Of a stretch of 64,000 nucleotides of DNA, positions 1-10,113 are shown piece by piece (the first letter of the stretch is position 1; each line of letters begins with the position of its first letter). The stretch is taken from contig JAPNXP010000005.1 in NCBI GenBank assembly GCA_028753945.1, positions 930,001-994,000 on the forward strand, written 5' to 3'. The position numbers were made by a program, and so were the translations under genes. The notes under the pieces are model-generated. The model saw only the letters and a list, made by a program, of their open reading frames with translations, ran no database searches and had not been told where the DNA came from. Source of the DNA: Hexactinellida sp. DTS-2022 (lineage: Eukaryota > Porifera > Hexactinellida).

Positions 1-115
1 TGACAAAGTTTAATTCCCCTAGCTTATACAAATGCATGCGAGTGACTCCTGTTAATACGAAAATACTAATATAATCCGAAGGTCCCCTGGTGTTCCTATT
101 AATGAGAATTAAATG
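1..115. repeat. Truncated Tigger-like MITE (family A)
   Basis: This is the right part of the element that is complete at 886-1070. The shared internal stretch includes TTTAATTCCCCTAG, ATACAAATGCATGC and TCCTGTTAATACGAA. The left end lies outside the window and the right TIR is worn. No coding potential is visible. Confidence 0.6.
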
Positions 116-185
116 TAATGGGAAAGAATGCAGCTGTACAATTACTATACAAACTCTTTCAAATTATACCTCACAACTCAAGTAA

Positions 186-515
186 ATTAGGCTTGATTCG
201 GTTAGCCAGTTCTAATATCGTTTAACGGTTACAGATTGTATTAACTAGTAGTGACCGGTCTGTTAAATATTAGCAGTGTAATTTGATAATTCTTGTATTA
301 AATATTAAAAATTTTGGTAGTTATAATAATCCTTTAACCATTCCTATCAGTAAATATTCAGTAACTTTGTCGTATTATGGGCTGACATTTAAAACAGTAT
401 AATAAGCAAAATGTTCTATAAAATAAGCGTTGAAAGCATGACGATTAGCGGGTAACCTTGGGGAGGAATCGAATTGTAACCTTAGACTCAGAACGGTTAA
501 CTGATTCAACCCTTG
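186..515. repeat. hAT-like non-autonomous repeat, TTAACC-rich
   Basis: The ends carry GCTTGATTCGGTTAGCC and CGGTTAACTGATTCAACCC. The same inverted pattern recurs at 23363-23780 and 23796-24393, where the ends read CAAGGCTG and CACCCTT. The interior is AT-rich with no open frame. The hAT assignment rests on the end style only. Confidence 0.4.
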
Positions 516-885
516 TTATACCTCACTAATACGTCAATAAATTAATTAGTAGACAAACTATTTGGTGACTTACTTCTATACCGTAAGGTGATCAAATTAT
601 TAGCGATATTGTATATAAGAAAGGATCATGAAAATGCATTGAAACCTTTGTAGAAATTGAATATATTATAATTGTATAGTGCATAATTTGTCCTGGGGAA
701 ATAGGAAATTTTAGTAAATTAATTAACCTAGCTCGAACTATGAACCTAAGGTTAATATATTCAGTTTAATTTGTCACTAGCTAATTATGTAAGATACTAT
801 TTCTAACATTTCGAAATTATGTAATACATTATTTGATTCTCCTGTTAATAAATATAATGTTATGTTATCCTGGCTGGTACAAATA

Positions 886-1070
886 CAGTAGACTCTCGTT
901 AATATTAATACGAACACGGATAAGAGAAATATCGGTTAAGGAGTGCAAGGTTTAATTCCCCTAGCCTAACCTATACAAATGCATGCAAGTAGCTCCTGTT
1001 AATACGAATTTACGATAATACGAACATATTTTGATGGTCCCCTAGTGTTTATATTGACAACAGTCTACTG
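886..1070. repeat. Tigger/pogo-like MITE (family A), complete
   Basis: The element is flanked by TA on both sides. Its inverted ends begin CAGTAGACT, and the left end continues TCTCGTTAATA. Further copies lie at 4505-4566 (fragment), 6764-7111, 9251-9538 and 20093-20463. The sequence from 1071 to 2480 holds nothing I can recognise beyond AT-rich DNA. Confidence 0.75.
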
Positions 1071-2480
1071 TATACATTTCCTATAAGGAGTACAGATTTC
1101 GAATTTAAATATTCTGCAGAATTTGTAAGTTCGTAATTCGATCACAATTAATATTGTGATACAAATAGTGCAGTGATTCTTTAATACGGTGTGGTTATTT
1201 AATAATTAAATTTATGGACACACACTAGAAAATAAATCATGCTATAAAGCAGATTTTATTAGCATATTTCCCCATTACTCTTTACTGTGCCGACTATACT
1301 ACTTAGTGGGATAGCATTGATTTTAATTCAAGAAGCAATAATAATAATAAATCTTATCTATTAAAACGCAAAGTTTCAAAAAGACACATTTTGCCTGAAA
1401 GCATGTGAGGGGATTTATTAACAGAATTGCGAGTTAGTTAAAAAAAATTCTAACATTTATTAGATTTCAAATGAATTAATAAGCCACTAAATACATCTAG
1501 TTTGGAGTAGTTAGATTTTAAATTAGGATAACACTTCTCATAAAAAGGAAATTTTAAAACTGCAAATTTTAGTGATTACGGAAGTAAGCAAGTTATAAAT
1601 ATTGTTGTTAAGAACCCATGTTTATGTATGATTAACCAAATCGCCTTAATTATGTTATGATACCCTATATCAAATGTTATTAAATGCAGACTTAAGCAAA
1701 TTAATGTGGATTATTTAAGTTACATTAATCATTCAATAAAATTGACTCACGCGTGGTAGTTTACCGTACAATAATTAGTTAACTTTTGATGTAATTAATT
1801 TACGGCTAACTTCATAAACTTTAGCTTGTCTGAGTCTGAGTAATTTGTAGACTATTATTATATTGTGTCTCACTGTCTCACTTGATACGAGACTAATTAG
1901 GAACTTAAATATCCCAAATATTTAAACTTGTACTATTGACCCACGAACAGTCTAGACCTTTGAGCTAGAAATTTGAAAAATTAAGCCCTTTTAACTTTTA
2001 TTGATAAGCCTTTCTAATTGTAGATAACTAGTTGATATAATATCATCTAACTTTCTTATGCAATTCTTTAAACCGAAGTATTTACTTAAATAAGGATGAA
2101 TTTTTTTATGAAAAATCATCCCAATATAATTATTTAAAGGCTTTCGAAGATGCGTACTAGAAATACTTATAAATTTTTATACAACAGAAATGAGTTTGGA
2201 CCATGGATTAGTACCAAAGACGAAATACAAATTATTTTGTTGGGATACATAAATATAACTTCTGTCCCATTGAAATACTCCAAATAAGAGATTGTAAATA
2301 GTTTCAGCTCCTTAACAACCAGTATATGACATAGGAATGTGTAGTATAATTATATAAATATAATTTTAATATATCAAATAAATGTATTATAAATTGTGTT
2401 CTCTTTAATCGTACTATAATATATTTCTCTTTCTATACTCCAATAAACTCAATAGCATTTAAGTGATACTCTGTATTTAG

Positions 2481-2612
2481 TTAATTGTTAATAGGATTAG
2501 AAATTGGCAGAGATAGGTGTTCGTTCTTAACAGCTGTTAGTTTATGCGACCTCTTGTTTTCTGTCCAGTTACTAATCGACTTTTGGGCTGATGAATTCTG
2601 GGATTTTACAGG

Positions 2613-2649
<37 letters not shown>

Positions 2650-5600
2650 CCTTTTGGAATCTTGATGGGAGGAGATGTTTTGATAGTTGAATTTGTGTTT
2701 CGTAATCTTGAAGTTTTTAACTTTTTAGTTTCTGTATTGGAATCCGTTGAGCTCACTATAATATTCATAGATTAATTATAATAGTATGAACTGAACTCTT
2801 AAAATTAATACATTGGAGTTGCGTAATAGCAATTCGCATTTTCCATGAATTTTTCTTGCTAATAGGCGAATATTCTTATTAGAGGAATTGCTAAATACTC
2901 CACTGTAGTTAAGGTTTAAACTTTAAACTACAGCAATATCCGTTAATTCGAACACTCGAGGGAAAAATAATATGCTCGAATTAGCGAATTATCGAATTCT
3001 CGAACGGATATTGTATGGGAGGGGCTCCCAAGGGGAAAATAAATCTGTCAAATTACGGGTATTCGAATTAACGGTTGTTGACTGTATATATAATTTCAGT
3101 TCCGGCAAATCTCGACTTAATAAGTCTAATACTAACTAATCGCATTATCAATACAACACATTAGTACCATGGATAATAGACTACCTCTTCGCTTCCTCTT
3201 CGCGCTCTCCGCGCCCGCGACTCTCCCGCTGGCCACCTTGAGAGGTCTCCCGGACCTGCTGACGGCGATCGGCTGAGTGGAGACTCCTTTCTTGCCCTCC
3301 TCTCTCCTCTTGTCCTGGGCTACAGGTACAGTGGTGCCGGTTATAAGCACATCGTCGGGAACTGCACTTAATGTGCTTATAACCGGCATAAATTATACAG
3401 TGGAGCCTCCCATAACGGACACTCCAAATAGCGGACAACCTCTAAATAACGGACAACCCTCGTGGCACGGATTTATTTATTTAGCATATGTCTAATAGAA
3501 AAACAACCTCTAAATAACGGACAACGGTTCCGGTTCCAAGGTGTCCGTTGTTCAGAGGCTCTACTGTATAGGGTATATGGCAACCGTTTCCCAACATAGT
3601 GTGCTTATATCCGACATCTACTGTATAACGTGTTTACTCGAATACAAGGATATAAACCATAGTAGACTTTTGGAAAATTTTTAATTTAGGAGCGTAGATT
3701 TTACAAAAGTAGATTTTTTGAAAATTTTAATTTAGGAGCGCGAAAATTTGGAATCCTCTCCTATAGTACGGTAACATTAATTTGTGATTTACGAGGAAAT
3801 ACGTTAAACAGCATTAACCCTCGGCTGGCTTGGGGTAAAAGGTATAAATAGAAAAACCCCACTTTCACTTTCACTTTCAATTGAAAGTCAATTAACTTTC
3901 AGTTTCAATTTTACATTCCTAGCCAGACGAGGGTTAAGAGAACACTAGGTAAGGCCGTTAAACGCTACTTGATTTGCTCTTCGAACTAAAATTGAATTTC
4001 AATTTCACTTTCAATTTAATTTCAGTTCCAGTTCGCAGCAATAATTTTAATACAAAAAAGGTCTATCACACATAGGCAACCCCCTTGGAAGCTTCCCTAA
4101 CGTTTGCACTAGCTAATCCCTTACATCACCTGTTATTATTTATCCGATCAAATATGTGTATTGTTAAATCATCAAGTAAATCGTCCCATTCGATAGAAAA
4201 TTATAAATCCCACCCATTATGCTCAGACGGTGAAATTGGCAAAACACTTACTCCCACTCCCATTATTAAAATTAAAATATTAATCACTGGATTTGTATAA
4301 TTTGCTAGTTTGATACTTGTCCTTCCCAACTTGTATTTTATGCTAAAATTAACTCTGTAACAAAAGTACAGTCAACTCCCTTATAACGTATTTCAAGGCG
4401 AAATTCATTACTTTGCTTGTTATAAGCAAATTAAAATCAATTACTTTATCCGTCTGGGGAATAACATAATTTAACCTCCTTATAAACGGGTATTTCCATT
4501 ATCGTAGTAGACTCGTTAATACGAACACCAGGGGACCGTCGTTCCTATAAACTTGAGTCTATTGTGGTTTGTATCGGATTTACTCGAATAATCCCCCCCC
4601 TTAAGGGTTCTAAATAAATGCTTAATGTACCTACATCTAAGTAAGTAATAGAAAAACCGGGGTTATTAAATTATCATACAACACCACATAAGCACTTGAG
4701 GGTAGTTGGTTACAGGTTTTAAATAACGTTAGAGGCCCTTACCCAGTGTTATCTTAACTAACGTTTGACGGCCCTTACCCAGTGTTATCTTAACTAACGT
4801 TTGACGGCCCTTACCCAGTGTTATCTTAACTAACGTTTGACGGCCCTTACCCAGTGTTATCTTAACTAACGTTAGAGGCCCTTACCCAGTGTTATCTTAA
4901 CTAACGTTAGAGGCCCTTACCCAGTGTTATCTTAACTAACGTTTGACGGCCCTTACCCAGTGTTATCTTAACTAACGTTTGACGGCCCTTACCCAGTGTT
5001 ATCTTAACTAACGTTTGACGGCCCTTACCCAGTGTTATCTTAACTAACGTTTGACGGCCCTTACCCAGTGTTATCTTAACTAACGTTTGACGGCCCTTAC
5101 CCAGTGTTATCTTAACTAACGTTAGAGGCCCTTACCCAGTGTTATCTTAACTAACGTTTGACGGCCCTTACCCAGTGTTATCTTAAATAACGTTAGAGGC
5201 CCTTACCCAGTGTTATCTTAACTAACGTTAGAGGCCCTTACCCAGTGTTATCTTAACTAACGTTTGACGGCCCTTACCCAGTGTTATCTTAACTAACGTT
5301 AGAGGCCCTTACCCAGTGTTATCTTAACTAACGTTTGACGGCCCTTACCCAGTGTTATCTTAACTAACGTTTGACGGCCCTTACCTAGTGTTATCTTAAC
5401 TAACGTTAGAGGCCCTTACCTAGTGTTATCTTAACTAACGTTTGACGGCCCTTACCCAGTGTTATCTTAACTAACGTTAGAGGCCCTTACCTAGTGTTCG
5501 TGTTGGCGAGGAGAAGGGAGAAGATTCAAAGGAAGGAATAGATTGCTCCGTGTCTGTGCCCAGAGAGGTGGAGAGGGCGTGTTCGGAATCCAGCGCACTC

Positions 5601-5818
5601 GAGCTGGAAGAGAGAGACGGATATAGCTTAGCGTCTCTCCCTTGTGAAGGGAGGGCCGCTAGCTGTATGTGGGAGAGAATGTGTAGAATGGAGTTCAGTT
5701 CTTCTCTGGCAGGTTTAGTGAGGTGCTCCTTGACAAGTGTGTTTTGTAGGAAACTCTCCATTCCAGGCAACGATTTTCTAATTTGAGTTAGAAAATGCAA
5801 TGCTTCTTCTGTTTTCAT
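2481..5818 (-). CDS. Three-exon gene of unknown function, 245 aa, polyQ and NLS-like cluster
   Basis: I do not recognise the family. The inferred exons are 5491-5818 (ATG at 5818), 3185-3319 and 2481-2755. Both junctions have GT-AG borders and matching codon phase (CTA-G|CC and AGA-G|TG). The donors are CTAG|GTAAGG and AGAG|GTAGTC. Exon 1 encodes a helical N-terminus (about residues 1-55, rich in Leu, Lys and Glu) followed by a Ser-rich stretch. Exon 2 is GC-rich against its surroundings and encodes a basic segment with SRSGRPLK and AKRKRR, which could act as a nuclear localisation signal. Exon 3 is Lys/Ser/Thr-rich with 11 consecutive Gln (CAA repeat near 2608-2645). Intron 1 holds a minisatellite and nested MITEs. 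A nuclear, largely disordered protein is an inference. The phase-consistent exons make a real gene likely; the exact ends are less certain. Confidence 0.6.
3329..3623. repeat. Nested MITEs: family B interrupted by family C
   Basis: The outer element (family B) has ends CAGTGGTGCCGGTTATAAGC and its inverse, ending ATCTACTG at 3623, with TA on both sides. It is interrupted at 3398-3566 by a family C element (CAGTGGAGCCTCCCATAACG ... GAGGCTCTACTG). An uninterrupted B copy is at 9386-9518 and another C copy at 16591-16795. The outer left end lies 8 bp from the inferred 3' splice site of exon 2 of the 245-aa gene. Confidence 0.75.
3818..3933. repeat. piggyBac-type MITE with TTAA duplication
   Basis: TTAA lies directly on both sides (3814-3817 and 3934-3937). 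The ends are CCCTCGGCTGGCTTGG and, inverted, CCCTCGTCTGGCTAGG. CCC ends with a TTAA target are the hallmark of piggyBac-derived elements. The 116-bp interior is rich in CTTTCA repeats and non-coding. Confidence 0.7.
4369..4670. repeat. MITE fragments (family G and others)
   Basis: A left end CAGTCAACTCCCTTATAACG starts at 4369, with a related GTTATAAG stretch nearby. A piece of family A is at 4505-4566. A piece with ACTCGAATAATCCCCCCCC follows, related to sequences at 54074 and 55740. Boundaries are unclear. Confidence 0.4.
4724..5495. repeat. 36-bp minisatellite, about 21 copies, carrying a splice-donor motif
   Basis: The unit reads AACGTT(T/A)GA(C/G)GGCCC, then TTACCCAGTGTTATC, then TTAACT, with two main variants alternating irregularly. 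On the minus strand each unit contains CTGGGTAAGGGCC. The outermost unit runs into exon 1 of the 245-aa gene, where the same segment reads ACTAG|GTAAGGGCC and serves as the inferred 5' splice site. Units near 5385 and 5421 also have the exact CTAG version. Confidence 0.9.
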
Positions 5819-6297
5819 TCTGTAAAGTGATTCTTCAATAGTTACTGAATGAACAATGGTATTACGTTATTATAGTTGTTAATTCAGTTACGGTTACTAT
5901 AGTAATAGCTTGGAATGTAATGTGTTTAATAACTTCATATTATGAGTTGATGATATCTTATAATAAGTAGAATTCCTAAGTAGTCAATTGGTTGATATGC
6001 TAAATATTAGATTGGCTCTAATGTAGAAATAATGTTGAGGTAAGTTTCTGATTTCTACCCAAACAGTAGAAATAATTATGTTGTACGCATTGCAAACTCA
6101 GTTATTTGTATTTTAAAAATTTATGAAAATATTTAGTTTGAGTATTGAGTTTTGAGTAGGAAATAATATTTCGGTTAATTTGGTTAACCGCTTAATTTTA
6201 AGGATTTTTGCTTGCTATATTTCGGTTAATTGGGCAAACTAGCCTCGGACCAAATTGACCCAGTTAAGCGGTCAATTATCTTAAAAAAATACAAATA

Positions 6298-6479
6298 CAG
6301 TCGACTCCGCTTAATAGAGCCACCGGTTAATAGATTTCTCTGCTTAATGGGGTCAAAATTTCACAGGATTTATAGGACGGAATGACAGTTTGACTCAAAT
6401 ATTTTCGGTTAATAGATTTATCCGCTTAATCGGGTCAAATAACCTGGTCCAGAGGTGACTCTATAAGCGGAGTCGACTG
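6298..6479. repeat. Tigger-like MITE (family F)
   Basis: The inverted ends are CAGTCGACTCCGCTTAATAG and AAGCGGAGTCGACTG, flanked by TA. The motif GGTTAATAGATTT is repeated inside both ends. It lies about 20 bp upstream of the SANS-like exon. The 6160-6290 stretch is a more diverged relative. Confidence 0.7.
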
Positions 6480-6502
6480 TATTAAAAGATAAAACTTTCT
6501 AG

Positions 6503-9500
6503 GATCTCCAGGGGATGCCAAGACTCCGGTATCGGATAACTTTACGCTCCGAAAGCTAGAAGACCGGGACCCCACCCCCCACTCAGCAGAGAGCAATGCT
6601 GTTACCACATTCGGGAGCCTAGAGGCCGGGGTTGAGTCTAGCGTCGCTGAAGACTCTCCGAGCGTTAAGAGACGGAGACAGGTGCCGGCTGTTCCCGTGG
6701 CAATAGGGAAACACGCAGAGCCTAAGTTAGCATTGTTTAATCTACAGTTTATATTATATTATACAGTAGTTCTCGTTAGTATTAGTATGAACACCAGGGG
6801 ACAGTCGAAATTTGTTCGTATTATCCGAAAATTCGTATTAACCGGAGTCACTTGCATGCATTTGTATAGGCTAGGCTTGGCTAGGCTAGGGGAATTAAAT
6901 ATTGTACAGTTATAGTAGAACCTCGTTAGTAAGAACACCAGAGGACAGTCGAAATTCGTTCGCCTTATCCGGAATTCGTATTAACCAGAGTCATTCGTAT
7001 TGAAAAGGCTTTGAAGGGCACTGAAATAGTGTACATATTGACCGGAATTTCATACTAACGAGGTTCTACTGTATTTCGCCTTATCAGTGTTCGTATTAAC
7101 GAGAGTCTACGTAGTTTGATAAAAACTGTCTGTTTAGCTAAAGTTGAGAACCTAATGGTGTAGGAAAGATTACCTTAATTTGAGTAGACACTAATTTAAT
7201 TTTAATAAAATGTAGTTATTTTACCCTCGGGTCACGAATTCACAATAGCATTATCGACAAACTAATGGGAAATAAACTGTTAAATGTTTATCAAAACAGT
7301 AAATACTTAATAGGAATAAGCAAATGTAATTATAACTAATCTCGGTTGCTATAATTATATATGGGACAATTTAGATAAATTATCCTTATAAATAATTTTA
7401 TTACATTTAGATTACTCTTGTAATATTAATTAGACCAAGAGTTCATAGTTCATAATTAAGGTTGCAGTATACTTTTAAGCACTTTTTCTAAAGTTTTTTG
7501 CAGATTTGAAAGATCTTTTTTGTTTTAGATTCCCTGCTGCGAGATCTATCCAAAGATGCAATAATATTCGACCTTGGTAACATGGAGAAAATTTAAATTT
7601 TTTATAAACACACTTTCTTGGGATACACAAGTTTTTTCCTCTTAATGATTAAGACTTGTTTCCTGTTTTATTACATAGAGAAGCTTCTAATATATCATGT
7701 GAATGTACAACTTCTTTTTGATTACTTATGAGTCCAATTTTTCATCAATAACAGTCGACATCACTTTTTTTATCATTAGGAAATATAATATAATTAGAAA
7801 GAAAAGTCACAAATGAAATTCGCTACATAGACAAGATAGAACTAATTGAGAGCTGTCCAAAACCGTTGAGATTTTGTTTCTAGGTTGTATATGAAGGCAA
7901 AATGTGTTTCCCAAATTGACAAAAGTTGCGGCTGGAGATGGCGGTGTCAGAAAAAAATGAGCCCCTACAGGAGTGGCTTAGGTGGAGGTCACAAAAAAGT
8001 CGGTATTATTAAAAGTTTTCTATATTTTTCTACAAAGTTTGGAATAGAGATGCGGCATAGGCTGTTCTATCCAGAAATGAAATAAAACCTATAAGTGGCA
8101 AAATACCCGAAATTGGTAAATTTAAAGGTATACTGCAACCTTAAGTATCTTTTATTAGATTGCATTTACGGTTAATTCATAATATTATTTCAGTCCAGAT
8201 GCTATTGGATTTATCCCTGAAATTAGAAAATCCTGGAATTTATCAGAGCACATTATTAGGGGCTGTACTAATAAGTTCACGCTAGCTAATTAACCTTGTA
8301 ATCATATATCTAACGGTCTCGTAGCTTTAATATAACAGGCAAAATCCCTAAAGTTTCCAGGGGAAAATATAGTAAATCTGTTTGATTACAAGTAAACTTT
8401 ATTATAATACTGTGATTCATTTTCGATGTGCGGCAATTAACTTGGAGTATTTCTGTAAAAATCATATGAAAATAAATCCTTTTTCATCACCCCTTTCCGA
8501 CCAATTTTTACCCTCCGGATTTAATCTTACTGTCTAAGAACAAGAACTTCTAAATATTAGCTATAAACTCGAGTTAGCTACATACTCTTATACACAAATT
8601 AAGAGGTCTGTACTTCATAGTACAAATTTAATAAAGGATAGAGTAAATATTACAGTCACCCTCGCTAATCCGAACAGGAGATTCCTAAATATTTTTCGAA
8701 CAAAAGTGGAAAAATTCTTAAATACAAGTATATTATTATAGAAGTACAGTGGAAGCCGCTTAATCGGGAGACGGTTAATCGGAAAATTCGGTTATTCGGG
8801 ACGAGGCTTTGGAAACCAATTCGTATCAAATAGTATAAAGTATATCGGTTAATCGGGAGAACCGGATAAACGGGACTAAATTCCTACTCCCGAGGCGTCC
8901 CGATTAAGCGGCTTCCACTGTATAAGAATTAAGTCTCAGATAAGTATTTTAAGTAGTACCCTCAATATTTCGTATCGATTAAAAAGGTTTTCAGAAGTTT
9001 TGTTCGGATTATTGAGGTTATCATTTCATAGATGCCTATAGAAAATGTATTACTTTGCTAATCCGAACGAATTAATTAATCGGACGAGAATTTTTTGAAT
9101 CGGAACACCGCTGTTTGGATTAGCGAGGGTGTACTGTATCAATAGAATAGTAACTTTATTGTTTTACTTATGATAAGGTTTGAAGTTTATCATTGAAAAT
9201 TAAAGATAAAATCCTGAACTCGAATGCCTTCGTACTTATAAAAACAAGTACAGTAGACTCTCGTTAATCAAACACCAGGTGACCGTCGAATTTTGTTAAT
9301 ATTATCCGGAATCACTTGCATGCATTTGTATAGGCTAGGAAAATTATAACCTTGTACTCGTTAATTCGCCTTATCCGTATTCGTACAGTGGATGCCGGTT
9401 ATAAGAACATCGTCGGGAACTGCATATAATGTTCTTATAACCGGCATAAATTATATAGTATATAGGGGTATATGGCAACCGTTTTCCAGTAGAATGTTCT

Positions 9501-9884
9501 TATATCCGGCATCTACTGTATTAACGAGAGTATCTACTAAATGGCCTAGAGATTTTCAAACCTTTGGTTCATGTAATATATCAGATAACTATTTCTATTT
9601 ATCGCAGGCTGCTGGAAGGAGACCAGGAATACGACGAGTTTACCCTCCCTCTCCTGCTGCGACCTAACGTCCTATCTGCATTCCTAACCGCCAATAATAT
9701 CGAATCGGTTGCCGAGTTATTGCACGCGCAACAAATCGACCTATACAGCATAAGTTTGTGTTCCGACGAAGACTTACAAGCAATTAACGTACCTCTGGGC
9801 CCGAGGAAGAAAATATCCCAAGCGCTAGAGAGAAGAAAGCGAATCCTACTCAACCCAGGCCCCCTATCGGACTCAGCTGTTTAG
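6503..9884 (+). CDS. SANS/ANKS4B-like scaffold protein, C-terminal exons with SAM domain
   Basis: Two exons are visible. Exon 6503-6725 follows TTTCTAG and encodes an acidic/Ser-rich linker that begins SPGDAKTPVSDNFTLRKLED and includes VKRRRQ. Exon 9608-9884 follows TATTTATCGCAG and encodes the C-terminus. The phases match if the weak donor CCTAA|GTTAGC is used. Exon 9608 holds a SAM domain (ESVAELLHAQQIDLYSIS, LCSDEDLQAINVPLGPRKKI) and stops after LSDSAV, a class I PDZ-binding tail. The LCSDEDL...LGPRKK signature plus a PDZ tail is typical of USH1G/ANKS4B, which link harmonin-type PDZ proteins and myosins in stereocilia and microvilli. The ankyrin repeats are not in the window, so the 5' exons must lie upstream. 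That would place the opposite-strand 245-aa gene inside a large intron. The intron here is full of MITEs. The family call is strong; the first exon is less certain. Confidence 0.7.
6764..7111. repeat. Family A MITE with a second A-like MITE nested inside
   Basis: The outer ends are CAGTAGTTCTCGTTAGTATT and TATTAACGAGAGTCTACG. The inner element at about 6914-7071 has ends TAGTAGAACCTCGTTAG and CTAACGAGGTTCTACTG. The GC-richer open frame of the SANS-like exon reads on into this element until a stop at 6915, but that tail is element sequence. Confidence 0.65.
7460..8140. mobile_element. 681-bp TIR element flanked by TTAA
   Basis: The ends are GGTTGCAGTATACTTTTAA and the inverse of GGTATACTGCAACC, each followed outward by TTAA (7456-7459 and 8141-8144). 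The TTAA target suggests a piggyBac-like insertion, but the ends do not start with CCC, so the superfamily is open. No transposase is recognisable; the longest frame (66 aa at 7885) looks random. Confidence 0.6.
8653..9136. repeat. Family D MITE with family E MITE nested inside
   Basis: The outer ends are CAGTCACCCTCGCTAATCCG and GGATTAGCGAGGGTGTACTG. The inner element at 8757-8920 has CAGTGGAAGCCGCTTAATCG and TTAAGCGGCTTCCACTG, flanked by TA. The inner ends carry two GGTTAATCGG-type motifs. Other D copies are at 16358-16874 and about 23901-24150. Confidence 0.75.
9251..9538. repeat. Family A MITE with intact family B MITE nested inside
   Basis: The outer ends are CAGTAGACTCTCGTTAATC and TTAACGAGAGTATCTACT. 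The inner B element (9386-9518) is flanked by TA and gives the undamaged version of the B copy at 3329-3623. The pair sits in the SANS-like intron just upstream of the SAM exon. Confidence 0.75.
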
Positions 9885-10113
9885 AAGCAACCGGACACTT
9901 AAACGAATATTTTATATTTATAATTACTGTAATCTCTTCAATCCCACATTCCTATTTTATACGCATTTCTATTTGAGAGAAGGTATAATAATATAATTAA
10001 ACTACTTATTGAAAAAACTGAATTAGTATTCTAACAATATTATTGCACCATGGATAACCCATCTCGTACTAAAATCAAGGTTGAAACCGCTCGCACCGAA
10101 TATCAGTATTCAT

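Noticed and set aside
4724-5495. CRISPR-like regular repeat array
   Set aside because: The units are contiguous with no unique spacers, and the context is eukaryotic; it is a minisatellite.
5550-5786. 78-aa plus frame across exon 1 of the 245-aa gene
   Set aside because: Antisense shadow of a minus-strand exon that has an ATG, a matched donor and consistent phase.
6029-6045. Strong donor-like TTGAG|GTAAGTTTC upstream of the SANS-like exon
   Set aside because: The preceding short open stretch gives the wrong phase for exon 6503, and two of its three frames have stops.
7529-7577. Possible exon after TTTTTTGTTTTAG, ending at CTTG|GTAACA, in the SANS-like intron
   Set aside because: It lies inside the 7460-8140 TIR element and its phase fits neither neighbouring exon.
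9392-9667. 91-aa plus frame overlapping the SAM exon
   Set aside because: Its first half is MITE sequence and its second half is the SAM exon in the wrong frame.
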